The position numbers and the translations under genes were made by a program. DNA of 64,000 bases. It comes from Euonymus europaeus. Lineage: Eukaryota; Streptophyta; Magnoliopsida; Celastrales; Celastraceae. Below the pieces are notes generated by a model. That model was not told where the DNA came from and ran no database searches. It saw only the letters and a list, made by a program, of their open reading frames with translations. Location of the stretch: NCBI GenBank assembly GCA_963580455.1, contig OY756965.1:4228501-4292500 (forward strand), in the 5' to 3' direction. Positions 47,437 to 61,200 of this stretch are shown here, piece by piece; within the stretch, counting starts at the first letter, position 1; each line of letters begins with the position of its first letter.

Positions 47437-50400
47437 TTCTATTTTTTTAGGAAAAACGATCACTTCATTCAAACAAACGCTTATTAGCAGTAACATACAT
47501 CATGATAGAATGAGGGCAAGTCTCAAGATAGCATAAATCCTCATGGATAGATTTAGCAATAGAGCTAAATCGTGAGCTACCATATTAGCAGCCCGATGAA
47601 GATGAGCAAAATAACACAAGTTGAACATTTGAGCCAACATCTTTATGTCTGATATAACCATTCTACACGGGTGGCCAGACTCCTCAGCCTTAAGGATTTT
47701 TGAAATAACTTGAGCAGAGTCACTTTCCACTATAATATAAGATATTGCCAAAGACTCTGCAAACTGAAGACCATGGAGGATAGCAGCCGCCTCACCATGA
47801 AATACCCTGAGACCCAATCGACGCCGAGCGAGGCACAAACCCACCACATCGCCCCTATCATCCCTTAACACTGCACACAAGCCAAAACTGTCCACACTAA
47901 TAGAACCATCACAATTCAATTTCACTAAGCCCCCACTAGGTGGCACCCACTGGTGATTAACCGTTGATCAAGATGATCGAGAAGTAATCAAGCTCTGCAC
48001 CTCAAGGATTTGAGCAACAACCATCCTATCGAAACTCTCTGGAGCGAAGCACCCATGCTCTCACACAACTTTGTTCCTATTGAACCATAAGAACCAACAC
48101 ATCACACCTATCCGACCACATCACTAGAATCAAAGCTTTGAGCCATAGTCGAAAAAGATTCAGAAAAATCGTTCTTCTTACACTCTTGCACCCGCACATC
48201 CAATCCCATAAAAGACCAACACCTCCTCGCCATACAACGATCAAACACCAAATGGAGAATGGTTTCCGAATTAGCACCATAAAAAGGACAGTCACTACCA
48301 ATTATTACACCTCGTCGGTGAAGATTAGTATGGGTAGGCATGCTATCTCTAAAGGCACGCCAGAGGAACATTTGAGCTTTCTTGGGGACTTTAAGGTTCC
48401 AGATAACCTCCCAATAGTTAGGATAGGTAGAGAGGAGAGCATGTGTACCTGAAAAATGCTCTGAATAGACAGGATGATACACACTGCGGACAAAAAACGT
48501 GCCCGAGAACGAAGGAGCCCAATAAACCTTATCCAATTGCTGCCTATGGGATAGGGAAATTTTCAAGATATCTTCCACCTCCCTTGGATGAAAGATGGAA
48601 TTAATAAGATTAACATTCCATCTCATGGGCGCCCCTGCCATCAGCTCTCTAACCGTGGATAAAGGTCCCAATACACTAGGATTGGACATCACTTTGCCAC
48701 TATTGACAGTTGGTAACCATCGATCCACCCATATTTTTATACCCGCCCCATCACAACCACACCATTTCAACCCCTTCCTTAAAACCTCCCTCCCCTGCAA
48801 TAAACTTCTCCAGATATAACTTTCATTTGTCCTCGCACATGATGTCAAAAAGTTACCGCTAGGGAAGTATTTGCCTTTAAAACTCTTCTTGCCAGGGAAC
48901 CCATATCATTGATCAATCTCCAGCCTTGTCTTGCCAAAAGAGCGAGGTTAAATGAATCCAAATCTCTAAACCCAAGACCTCCATCCTTCTTTGCCTCACA
49001 CATAGCTTTCCAATTGATCCAGTGAATAGGTCTAGACTCAGAGTTAGCCCACCAAAACTTGCGAATGATTTTGTTGAATTCTTCACAAACCACCTTTGGA
49101 ATTCTGAAACAACTCTTAATATGAGTTAGAATGGACTGCATCACTGATTTAATGAGCACGTCCTTGTCACTCCACAATAAATTTTTATGCCACCATCCCC
49201 TCACTCGATTCCACATCCTTTGCTTAATTTCATCAAATAAATGATGCTTGGACCACCCCACCATCAAAGGAATTCCCATATATTTATCCAAAAATTGAAT
49301 ATTTCTAACCCTTAAGGATTGCGAAATAGATGCCCTCACATTACGGGGAGTATTAGGACTGAAGAAGAAAGAGGATTTTTGTAGATTGACCTTCTGACCT
49401 GACGCCTTCTCGTACTGACATAGAATATTGTTGATCTCTGAGCATTCGACTAAGGATGCCTTAAAAAATAAAATACAATCGTCAGCGAAAAATAAGTGGG
49501 ATATACGAGAGCTATACCGACTAATAGACACCCATGAACCCTTCTCGAATTGATAGCATCTCAAAGTAAATATGAAAGACCTTCCGCACCGAAGAGGAAG
49601 AGGTAAGGACTCAACGAATCGCCTTGACGAAGTCTACGTGATGGATGAAAAGGACCAACCTGACCACCGTTTATTTGAATGGAGAAAGAAATCGATCGAA
49701 TACGCCTCATAACTAGTCTGGTAAACCCTTCACAGATCCCCAAAGCTCTCAGAACACCCTCTAAGTAATTCCATTCAACTCTATCATATACCTTCATCAT
49801 ATCTAACTTGAGGGCCATATAACCATCCCCTCCTTTTCTATTGTTCTGAAGCCAGTGCATCGTCTCATGAGCCACAATTATATTGTCAAAAATTTGTCGT
49901 CCCGGCACAAACGCACTTTGAGTTTCATAAATGATCGACGGCAAAATCATCTCCAATCGATTGGCTAAAACCTTTGATATAATTTTGTACAAAACATTTC
50001 AAATGCTAATAGGCCGAAAATCCATCGTCCGCTTTGGATAAGAAATTTTCAGAATTAAAACCAGTGTCATACTATTTATCATCTCTAGATCCTCCTCAGA
50101 ATAGAAATTCCAGGATTGCATTACAAATCTCTTGACTTAATAAGGACCAATATCGTTGAAAGAAACTCGGTGTTATCCCATCAGGGCCAAGAGCTTTATC
50201 TGGATGCATGGAGAAAATAGCTCTCTCAATCTCCTCAACATAAGGAGCCCCTAATTTCACGTTCATTTCAGGAGTCACTTTCCAGGGAAACAAAGTCAAC
50301 ACATCTACAAAATCATCACTGGATTCTGAGGTATACAAATTTTCATAAAAGCCAAGAATAAATAAAGCCAATTCGTTTCTATCAGAAATGCGCCGATTAC

Positions 50401-51642
50401 TGGAGTCCAAGATATACGAAATATAATTCTGTTTTTTTCGTTGAGTAGCCATCCGATGAAAATATTTGGTATTATGGTCACCCTCCTAGAGCCACATTTG
50501 TCGAGACCGCTGCCACCACAGCACCACATCCCGCTTATACAATTCAATTAACTCACTTTCCAACGAAGCCAACTCCACAGTAAACTCATCTGAATTAAGA
50601 TTTCTAAGGGCCTCCACCCTCTAATGTTTATTTGTGATAGATTGTGAAATATTACCAAACACTGATCGCTCCCAAGACAAAAGAGAATACCCACAATGGG
50701 CTAACCTCCTCACCATTCCACCCAGACTCCCGGACTCCAAGGAACTCCATCAGGAGTTCTCAACAACCTTGAGATAACCAGGGTGCCTCTCCTAACACTT
50801 CTCATATCTGAACCTTTTGCCTCCTCTCTTCAAAGGAGGATGACCAACAGAGCACCAACATTGCATGATCAGCTCCATTGAAAGAGAATAGCAAACAACA
50901 GTCATTGGGAGCATGGTCTGCCAAGCTTCAATGCCCACCGCTCTATCTAAAACTCCCCGAATCAGCCCAACTCCCTGAAGTCTTCTATGCCATGTAAATT
51001 TTGGACCTCTGAACTAAATACCAAGCAACTCCACCTATTCTAAGAAACTTCTAAAATTTGCCATCTTTCAGGGAGCTCTAGGGGACCCTTGTTTCTCAGA
51101 TAACCATAGAATCTCATTAAAATCACCAATGCAAACTCAGGGTAAAGAGCTCTGCCTCTGTAAGGACCTCAAAAGCCGCCAAGACTCCACCCTTCGGCTT
51201 ACATCAAAATGCCCATAAAAACCTGTAAGTCTCTATTGTTGGGAGATTCCTTGCCCTCCAACTACCACATCAATATGAGACATAGAAGACGAACGCACTG
51301 CCAAATCAACCCCATCAGCCTATAAAAGAGCCAGCCCACCACTTCAACCAACACAATCAACCTCATGAGTAAAACCCAACGTAGTCAAACTTTATCTACT
51401 TCTACTCGTCTAAGCTTTGTTTCAATAAGAAAAATAACATTGGGAATATTTTTTGCGGAGACACCCCCGCAACTCATGAACTGTCGGGTCATTCCCTAGC
51501 CTCCGACAGTTCCAGCTTAAGATTTTCATTGCGACAGGCGGGGTTGCTTAGTAACCTCCGCCCCTAAAATCTCACACTGGTTCAGAGAACTCCCCTCAAG
51601 AGAGAGATTTTATGACTTTCCTATATATTATATAACCATAGT
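47437..51642 (-). mobile_element. L1-type LINE with whole ORF2, 15 bp target duplication
   Basis: A perfect 15-base duplication CTATCCTATCTTTTA flanks the insert (47422-47436, 51643-51657). The insert starts (minus strand) about 110 bases before the ORF2 start at 51531 and ends in an A-rich tail at 47437-47456. ORF1 is not visible, so the copy is 5'-truncated just ahead of ORF2. The insertion lies immediately upstream of the first gamma-adaptin pseudo-exon at 51780. Confidence 0.92.
47500..51531 (-). pseudogene. LINE ORF2 (endonuclease, reverse transcriptase, zinc domain, RNase H), decayed
   Basis: The start at 51531 reads MKILSWNCRRLGNDPTVHEL, the APE-type endonuclease N-terminus; GDFNEIL, a catalytic motif, is near 51110. 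Reverse transcriptase includes HPDKALGPDGITPSFFQRYW (about 50210), QSAFVPGRQIFDNII (about 49900), LRQGDSLSPYLF and HLFFADDCILFF, the catalytic Asp pair (about 49480). The zf-RVT part (48108-48848) contains NLKVPKKAQMFLWRA and ends in a decayed zinc site. RNase H (47500-47946) has LNCDGS, GEAAAILHGLQFA, VESDS and AHLHRAANMVAHDLA. Nonsense codons and frameshifts occur, for example a TGA near 50003 and a one-base loss near 48870. It would have nicked and copied at target DNA; it is now inactive. Confidence 0.9.
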
Positions 51643-51827
51643 CTATCCTATCTTTTAGATGATGATAAAGTGGTCTAAATTTTATGGAAGGAAAAGTAAT
51701 CATATTCAAGCAATCAGCTTTGCTATCTGTTGAAGTTCATTTCTCTTTCCTTTTTTGACTTGTTTTCTTCTTTTAATAGGTGGCAACAAAAACTTAGTCA
51801 AATAAAAATGCAGAGAATGCCATTTTA

Positions 51828-51866
<39 letters not shown>

Positions 51867-52731
51867 GGCAGTTTGTGAGTTCTTGCTATTAATATCTTAG
51901 GAAGTGGGAGGTATTGTGTTCAAATCTCATCTGCTACCAATTTGGATGAGATTTATTATCATTATGATGAGAGTTGTAAAATGAAGAGAGCTACCTCACT
52001 CTGTGTAGTCCACCGGGCCAATGAGCCTCCTTGTTTCTGTTAGGTATTCCCCCTCCTTTATATCAAAAAATAAAATAAAATATCAGGTTTTTTTTAATTT
52101 TTTTAATTTCATATGAATTCATTGCATATCGTAGTCTGCTTATTCTTCAACAAGAGGAACCTTATCCTTTGTCAAAAATATTCATTACATGATCCAATTT
52201 CATGTGCCCAAAGCATATTACCCTGCTCTGATCCAGATTTAACTATTATATGTCACTGAAATTTATATAGTTATATAATTGTGTAGAGGTGGTAAGTGTG
52301 CAACTTGTTTTGCTGCAGAGTTCAAATGCAGAATTCCTTATTCTTTCTTCACACAGAGAAATAAAACAACAAAAGAAAACATATGTTGTGCCCTTTGGTA
52401 TGCGAGGCATGAACTACCTAAATGTCGACATAGTTTTAGTTTTAAATTTGAGATGTCTAATTTACAACTCAACTCTTTGGCTGAAACTGTTGATGCAGAT
52501 TCAAACATTTCATATCTTGGCAGTTTTTTATTTTTATATCTGAAAGTTCACAGATAGCCAATAAGTATTATGCTCCAGGATTAATTATCTTTTGAATAAG
52601 CTTGACTCTTTTCCCAGATGACATCTCCATATGTTTCTAGATATGTTGCATTGAACATGTCGATGAAGGCTATCCCAATAGATGCTCAGGCAGTGTAGAG
52701 CCATCGAGCGACAAATGTGGTAAAGTTTAAC

Positions 52732-53180
52732 CTGTTCACGATAACACTCGCTGTGCGACTAGTTTAATTATTGTCTAATTCAATTTCTTAGATTTATTGT
52801 TGTATTTTGCATGAATTTGCTTTTCCATTGCTTGACATTCACTTAGTTGGTTAAATGGAACTTTTTCTTTTATCTGGCTGGCTGGCTGCGTGCGGGGGCT
52901 TCAGTGATAATCTGATATCATGATTGTAACTACATTCAGGGGTTGCAAACATTCAGTGAACCCTGTTGTTCTCTCGCAAACATCAGTTTGTCCTCTTCCT
53001 CATTACCCCTCCTTCTTCTTTTAATAGTTGTCTTCATATGTTATTTCATATTCTTGCATCTTTTGTGATGACTATGACTAAAAATCATTTTCACAAAAAT
53101 TGTTGGTTTGTGACTTTTGATAACATCCTATGATGTCAAGTTTGATGCATGGCCTTGATTCTGCTTATTATTGGAATATG
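52732..53180. other. intron-like DNA of the gamma-adaptin pseudogene
   Basis: No coding sequence recognised. Ends at the solo LTR. Confidence 0.5.
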
Positions 53181-53583
53181 TGTGAGCATTCCTACTCAGA
53201 GTCGGGCAATTCTAACAAGAGGAACACTCTCCTTGATCAATCAAGAACTCATAGTTCCAGGGTTTTCTCACAAAGAAGAAGAGAATTAAGTGGAACATAA
53301 ATGAACTGAATTCGATATATTTTTCTTGATAATTTCTGTAAGTTCTGTAAAGCTTATTTATACAAAAGTAGGAAAATGATCCAACGATCAACAATTCATG
53401 TACTGATTATCACAGCAACTCCCTTCTTGGTCAAACTTGGATGGAAGAGTTTTAACAGCTTTTGGCGCCAAAAGCAATTAGTGCAAGTGAACCTGGTAAC
53501 AGACTCTAACGAACAAACCTCAACTATCACTGCAACTAACTCTAACCAACCTAACTGCCATAATCAAAAACAAAATCCTGACA
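53181..53583 (-). mobile_element. solo LTR, probably copia (403 bp)
   Basis: Starts TGTGAGC and ends CCTGACA on the plus strand, with a perfect 5-base duplication ATATG on both sides (53176-53180, 53584-53588). The minus strand carries TGTATAAATAAGC, a good TATA box, so the LTR is probably read leftwards. No internal region is present, implying LTR-LTR recombination. It lies in an intron of the gamma-adaptin pseudogene. Confidence 0.85.
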
Positions 53584-53769
53584 ATATGCAACTTGGGAAG
53601 CTATGATTTTACCTCTCTTTTTATTGTCCTTTTCCGGATTCAGATGCATCAATTAGAAAAATAGCTCTTGAACTTGTTCACCTTCTAGTGAATGAGAGCA
53701 ATGTGAAGCCTTTGACAAAAGAGCTCATTGAATCTCTGGAAATAAGTGATCAAGATTTTAAAGGAGATG

Positions 53770-54474
53770 TCATTTAACCTCTTTTTGAGATACTCTAGAT
53801 TGTATTTCTAATGTGTTTCGCTCTCTGAAGAGCTACAAATGTTAGTTTGTTCCTGTATGTAATCTAAGTATCCAATAATTTTTTTTCAATTGAGATCTAA
53901 CAAACACCACCACCAAAAATTGCAAAAAGGAAAATAATAGAGAATATGTTTCGCGAAAGGTCGGCCCTAGCTATGAATAATAGTTACAACTTACTTTGGA
54001 ATTGATTTCATTAAATCGATGGTTGATATCCATTTTCCAGGTAATTTTTTCGCTCTTTTGACATTGGATAATGTAAGTATTTTGTAGCCCTTGTGACTTC
54101 CCCTAGTGGCACTTCCCTCATCCCATAGCCTAGAGGTCATGGGTTCAAACGACCATCCCCAACTTTCCTACGCAGGAAAAAGGTTTATTGTCCTCTGAGA
54201 TAGACATAATATGATTAGATTTATAAATTTAAATGATTTAATGGTTCATCCAATGTCTATGGGTGAGCATTCCAGATGGGAATTTTCCTTGTCAATTTCT
54301 TTGTTGCTTTTGGTTTGTATATTACTCTTTCTGGCATATAAAACATGTTTCCTCCACCTCTGAAGGGTGGGGAAACTATCTGTTTAGTTTTCAATGTGGT
54401 GATATAAATTATATAAACCAAGAATGGTCCACAAGAACAGTCACAGTTAATTCATGTTTACTTTTGTACCATAG
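53770..54474. other. intron-like DNA of the gamma-adaptin pseudogene
   Basis: No exon or transposon recognised. The family sequence expected between the two neighbouring pseudo-exons (about 15 residues) was not found. Confidence 0.5.
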
Positions 54475-54528
54475 GTTTTCCCGAGAAAAATTTGGTTTAT
54501 TGATGAGATCCTCAAGGTTTTCTCTGTG

Positions 54529-55439
54529 GTAAGAATATGAATTATGTATCTGAAGTTTGTTTGAGACATTTCTATACCGTTGATTCGATTTGAGATTCTT
54601 GAGATATCAATGGACATCAGATTCCTATCTCAGTTGAACAATAAAAGTAGTTAATTGACTACATAGTTAACTCAATACAGAACACAACTCACCAATGTTC
54701 GGCAGTCCTTTAACTGCAACTCCAGGAATTCTACCCTCTGTTGATTTTCATCTCCCTCTTCCTTTCCAGACCTTCAACCTCGCACTAATGCATCCTTGTT
54801 GTAGTTGTCAATGGTAAGACATTCCATGTAAAATTTGTCATTTTTTTCCTATATATACTCAAACTCAGAAAATGTAAGTCGATAAAGAGACATAGGATAA
54901 CCAGATTAAAATTTCAAAACATTAACAGGGACATTGATTTTGTTACAAAAAGATGTTGAAACCATGGACTTTAATTTGGGATAATTCTTCCCTAACCATG
55001 AGATGGCCATGGCCATTTTGTTTTTAGTTGCACGTTATATTTTGTAATAATTTTTTTTGGCTTTGTATTGGGTTATTCAATTAATAGATCCTTTTTTTTC
55101 AATCTTTACATGTGCCGTTCTCTGGCGGAGTTTGCTCTGACTGCTAAAATGTATTCAGCAATTATTTTTGTTATATATGGTTTTTAGACCACCACTCTTT
55201 ATATCGGTTAATATTTCACTTGGCGTTTCTCAGCATAAGTACATTTTTTCTTTCATGAAAGTACTGATCTTTTATGTTATGCTTAGAACAGAGCACTGCA
55301 ATTGTCACCTGAGCAAGTAATCAATGTATTTTTTAAAAATAAGATGTGTTTTTAACTTTAAATTTCAACCAGCCTCATCTTGATGCGTGTTTGTTAGTTT
55401 TGTTCACTCTTTTCGAGAAAAAATGTTTTCATTCATCAG
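54529..55439. other. intron-like DNA of the gamma-adaptin pseudogene
   Basis: The trunk exon expected here (about 40 residues between LKVLSE and ETLVRVA in intact proteins) is not visible and has probably been deleted. Confidence 0.5.
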
Positions 55440-55445
55440 GAAAGC

Positions 55446-55483
<38 letters not shown>

Positions 55484-55552
55484 AGACATGTTTGTCAATA
55501 ATGTAGGGATGCTTGAAATAAAGGATCCAATAACTATGAGTACTGAAGCATC

Positions 55553-55979
55553 ACAGATCAGATCTAACTACTAAAGCAATGCCTTTAATTTTCCTTCTTA
55601 AGTTGTCTTCTCGCTTTTGATCTTGTTCACAGTATGTCAAGTCGTGCATTGAGTATTATATTATGGCGTGCATATTTCGATGGAGGGGTGTTAAGTTTTG
55701 GTTGGCTAGTTGAAAATAGTAATATGTTTGTGGATTTCCTCTGTCTCTCTATGTTATATGAAAAATCAGACATTCTACTGGTATGTTTGTGAAGTAGGCA
55801 ACTAGTGTGCAAAAAATTAATGCAAGATTGCCATTTTGTCCTCTTGTTTTATAATTCGATTTAAACGACTTTTTTTCACTGCTCTTGCAAATATAAAATA
55901 TAGAACTAATTAATGATCTTTAGTCATGTCATATTATGTTATGTATTATTACATATTGTACCTGGAATGGTGTTTGTAG
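55553..55979. other. intron-like DNA of the gamma-adaptin pseudogene
   Basis: The sequence expected to encode the DAVDVVE...FPSCSER part of the trunk is absent. No transposon recognised. Confidence 0.5.
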
Positions 55980-56260
55980 GAGGATCAAGGGTATAATAGT
56001 TCAATGTAAAAGAAGCCTTGTTCTTGAGTTGCAGCAGAGATCCGTCGAATTCAACTTGCATGGTGACAGCTTCTGCAGGACTTGTAACTGATAGAAGAGC
56101 TTGTTCAGATCAATGTTTGTTGAAAGAATGTCGATTTCGGATGAGGCAACTTTTAGTGAAAAGAGGGTTGGTTCTTTGCCAGGAACCTTTTCAACTTCCT
56201 GCACAGCTTCTGTTAAACTTACAAATGGAGTTTGTAAACGTCCCGCCCTATGATGTTCTA

Positions 56261-57549
56261 ACCAACAGATTCACAGGCCGGAATGCTACTCATAAACATC
56301 TCATGCCTACTTTACCATTTGGCACATAAGAAAAACTTCAGCTATTAAACAAATTCTTCCAAATATACTTAAATCTTTAATTAACAATACTATTAATAAC
56401 ATAGTTCCACTCCCTTCAAGCTTTGCCCATAATTAGAGCATTATGAACGAAACATTTTCCTTAATGTGTATGACATGTATGTCATGATATGCTATGCTTC
56501 ATGCAGTGCAACCATTAAGTGTTACCTCTATACATCATCACATGGTAGTTCACAAGTCACAGATAAATAAGTCATCACAAAATTTAGTCTCGTATAAACA
56601 ACACAATCAGTATATATATTATTATATATCATCCATCAATCATATTGTTTTATAATACAGTTGAGTATTACTTACCGTATTGCACTTATGTAAGCCCCGA
56701 TAAAATCAACTATGCAAATTTATCCCTAAAATTCATAACTAAACCCACCAACATTAATATTCATCCAAATTAAAAATATATATTTATTTTAATTTAATCT
56801 AGGTCATACTGAGACTGGCTGGTCAACGAGTCTGCCTAGTACCAATCGGGTCAAACCTGACCCGGTTGGAACATTCTCCTTCACAACACAGGTCTAGTTG
56901 ACTCGTTTGGTGGCAAAGTCAGGTCACCACCGGTGCAAGGCACAGTGATGATCACCATATTTGTGTAGATCTCGATACGAGGAGTCCAACGGTGGTGGGG
57001 GTTACCTGATTGGTGTTCGTACAATGGAGTATCGTCGTCCTAAAGCTTCGGCACTCATATCCATCTCCTCCTCCGTTGACAACACTATCAGTCTCCGTTC
57101 AATCCGAAATCGGTGTCATTGTTTTACCCTCGCTGTGCTCTTCCTTTTGACGTCGGTCTTGTCGCCAATTATCACTAGAGGTGAAAATCTGGTGTCCGTC
57201 ACTGCCAATGCCACACGGGTCTCCATCCTTCTTTTTTAGCACTTTTTACCTTTATGCCCTTCCTTTTTCAATTTATTTACGGATGACAACCAGATTTATT
57301 TACTACTTTGCCATTACTTATTTAAGTAAACCATATTTTATTTTAACTTCCAAAATTCATAGAAATTTTACTTCAACTTTGATTTCGATGATTCTTTCGT
57401 CTATGATTAATTTTTTCATGTGGAATTTATTAAAAATATACTAATAATATTTTAATTCTCTTAAAATGATCCTAATTTTGATCTCGTCTACTCGTAAATG
57501 TATGTGTTCTTAAATAATCCTAGTTTTCAATGTACGTTGAGTCGGGGTG
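56261..57549. other. unassigned DNA inside the gamma-adaptin pseudogene
   Basis: A 92-codon open frame (56961-57239) with a hydrophobic middle matches nothing I know. The rest is AT-rich. Confidence 0.4.
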
Positions 57550-57724
57550 TTATAAAGTTGCTAAACCCTTTGTGGTTCTCTCTTTTAGAACTACTTGATC
57601 TTACATCAGATGATGCCCCTGCGCCTAGCACTTTGGGTGGTGGTGATGTTCTTCATGTTCTTCTTGGTGCCAATTTATCACCAGCGTCACCACAATTAGG
57701 TCAGTTGGGAGGTGTGTTGAGTTA

Positions 57725-58299
57725 AAGCTTAATTGCAAAAACTTTGGCTAAGAATAAGCCTCTCATTTTTTCCCTCTGCTACATCCTCTTTTGTCAATTC
57801 TCTGTAGGATTCTGCATCACATTTTTTTTTATGTATACAAAATTAAGGAAAGACTTTGAGTCCTCATACAAAATAGTGTAACATAAAGAATCAATCATAT
57901 CTAGTGACAATATTTCATTCAAATAAATCTTTTCCACTATGCAAAAGCAATGGAGATAATTGTCCTCCCATGAAAAAAGTTTTTTTTTATGCAGCAAAGG
58001 AATTGAATTAGCTATTTCTCTCTAACACGTTATGGTAAATGCTTAGCATTATTTGTCAATTGACCCATCTAGCACCCAAGCCGTGCTTCTGATCTTAAAA
58101 GCTACTTCCTCAAGATTGCTCACTGGCTTACTCATCTACATTTTGAGGATCTCTCTTTCCAATTCTCCCTTCTTTGCAAAGAAAACACTTTTTGAATAAG
58201 CTTTGGCCAATTTTTAGGGGTTAGTTGGAATCTTATCTTCTCATAGGAAGAACCCTGCACTTGAAACCTACAATGATTTTATAATTTACTTGAAACCAA
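57725..58299. other. unassigned DNA inside the gamma-adaptin pseudogene
   Basis: Mostly AT-rich. The right end, from about 58050, may be the beginning of the adjacent LINE, but no clear ORF2 motif is seen until about 58300. Confidence 0.4.
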
Positions 58300-61200
58300 A
58301 AATCATGGTTTTGGTCGGAGGGTAAAATTCTGCATCAATCTCAACATGCATATGTGCAAGGGAGGCAAATTCTTGATGCTTCCTTAATTTCTAATGAGAT
58401 TGTTGATTATTATGCGAATTCGAAGAAGCGGATGGTTCTATCTATGCACACCAAATCTGGAGAAAGATTTTGATAATTTGAGCTGGGATTTTTTATGCAA
58501 AGTCTTGAAGAAAAAAGGTTTTGGCCCAAAATGGATTTCTTCGATCAACCATTGCATCTCCACTGCCTTCTTTGCAGTTCTCATTAATGGTTATTCTAAG
58601 ATTTTTTGTGTAACACTATGCTTGATCAATAAAATATTCCACTTTAGAATACCTGAGATTCACATTATGTTGGAATGCAAGTTGATTTAGAACTGAAGAT
58701 CAAACAAAGTTGTTATGTAAGAGCACATGCAATGGTGTGTGTTTAATAGGGATATTAGATGTTGTTGGAATGTATGTTTTTGCTGATGTGGCTGTATTGA
58801 GAGATATGTTTTGTTGATGTGGTTGTATTGAAATATGTGTTTTGGTGGAACCAATCTTGATTTTTGTGTAGTTTTGTTGTGAAAAGGAAGTAGGAAAGGA
58901 AAATAGTTGGTTTGAATAATGGAGAAAATAATAATTATATTGAGAGATGTGTTTTGCTGATGTGGCTGTATTGGAATATGTGTTTTGCTGATATGACTGT
59001 ATTGGGAGATGTGTGTGGTTTAAATTTTTGTGTGATAAAAGTGGTGTCCATAAATAATTTTAACGGGGACAATAAGATACAAACCATTGCAAGTGTTCTA
59101 ACCTGCATGTAGCCTACATGAGCTAATAGTGATTCCAGGTAAGCTGCACGTAGCCTACAGGAGCATCAGTTTTTGAAAACTACATTTAAGGGTTTACGTG
59201 ATTTAATTTTATGTGAAAATTGATAAATGATTTTATTTAATTAATCGATTTGGTTATATTGAGTGATTGGAATAAAATCAAGTTTTTTTTAGAAATGATT
59301 ATCTCTCCTTATTAAGATTTATCTATTTCCTATTTTTAAAGATAATCATCTCCTTAAATTAAGGAAGTCTTTCCTTATCTTTTATGGTTTTGATTCCAAG
59401 GTTAGGACACAATATTTTTCCCATTTTCGTGGGTCAATATCATGCATATATTTTAGACCATTATCTAGAGTTTTCTTGGTTCCTACACATGCATATATAT
59501 TGTCTTTGATAACCAAACAACCTGAAGTCTTTTACTCACCTATTCTGAACCGTTTCCTGTTTTCTTAAGCAAGTTTTTATTTTGATAAAATTCATGCATT
59601 CTTGCATTGCACTTTGAGGACATTCTTGTAAGTTTTTAGAGCTTGAAGACTTCAGTGCGACTCTAGAGCATCGTTGGAAGAATCAACTTGTGGTTGGGTG
59701 TATCGAGTGAATCGAACAAGAAACTAGTGTAGGTGATGTGGATCCTAGCTCTAGGGATATTCTTGTAACCCTTTGTGAATAGTGGATTGCTTCAAAGGTT
59801 GGTGGCTACAAACACCCGAGGTTTTTTCCCTGGATTGAGTTTTCCTCGTAAATATTGTGTGTCACACTTTTGATATCTTAGTATCCATATTTTTTCAGTT
59901 GTGCTTTGTTGTTTTTTACTTCCTCCAAGGGTGTGATATAGGGAGATCCTTTGTCTCCCTTTCTATTCATTCTCCGTATATATGGACATTCTCAGCATTT
60001 TTTTCAATGGGGCTTGTATTGGTAGAAGGGATAGTCGGTTCTCCATCTCAAATCTTCTTTATGTTGATGACACGCTAGTTTTTTGTGGGACTAATACGGA
60101 GCAAATCATAAATTTGAGGGCAGTTTTACTTGGTATAGAGGCTGTGTTTGGCCTTAAAGTGAATTTGGAAAAGAAAAAAAAACATATAGCTACTATGCGC
60201 ATCTCTGCAAATGACTAGCATTGGAATGAGGTGGTGGATAGGTTTGAGAATAAACTCTCGGGGTGGAAGAAAAAGAATCTCTAAGGCTAATTGACTTACC
60301 CTTATTGAGATTGCTTTATCGAATCTCTCAGCTACATGTCTTTGTTTTCAATTCCTTCTTCTATCACCATTAAGCTTGAGACAGTTCAGTGGTAGTTTTT
60401 ATGGGGTGATAGTAAGGTTGGAAAAACGAATCATCTGGTGAATTAGGATTCAGTTAAGTTGCTTAAGTCGAGACAAATCAAAAATGGCACTGGAGGTTTA
60501 CAATAGACAAGGACCACCTTTGGAGGAAAGTAATGGTTGCCCAATATGGGCAGGAAAGAAATGGGTGGAATACAAAATTGACTATAGAAGCTCATGGTAG
60601 TAGCTTATGGATCCATATCATAAAAGGTTGGCCTTCTTGGAAGCATAATGTGTCTTTTAAAGTTGGGAATAGTTCTGCCATCAATTTTTGGCATGATAGG
60701 TGGATTAATAATGTCCCTCTTAAGGTTCAGTTTCCATTTCTATTTGGTTCAGGTCAAAACATTGAGGCTATGGTGAGGGATCTCAGATATGGTGCTTCCT
60801 GGTCCTTATGCTTCACAAGGGAGGCGCAAGATTGGGAGATGAACCTCTTTGCTAACTTTTGGAAGACTATAATAACTTGCCTAGCCGATTGGATAAGAAA
60901 GATAAGATGTGTTGGTTTTTCACCCCTGACTCAACGTTCTCTATTAAGTCTTTTTATTCCTATCTCTTGTTGGCCAATCGAAGAGTAGATTCTCCAAGAA
61001 TGAATTGGGAAATGGTTTGGTGCTCTAGTTGCCTAGCTAAACTCTCATTAAAAAGAAAAGCGTTTTGGAGTAGGATCCTTACCATTGACAACCTAAAGAT
61101 CATGTTTTTTTTACTGCATGATAGATGTGTCCTCTGTATATTCAAGGAAGAATCGATCTCTCACATGTTGTTGCATTGTTCTCGGGTGGCAAAGGTTTGG

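Noticed and set aside
56961..57239. 92-codon open frame with hydrophobic stretch
   Set aside because: No recognisable family, no splice context, and it lies in intron-like DNA of a pseudogene.
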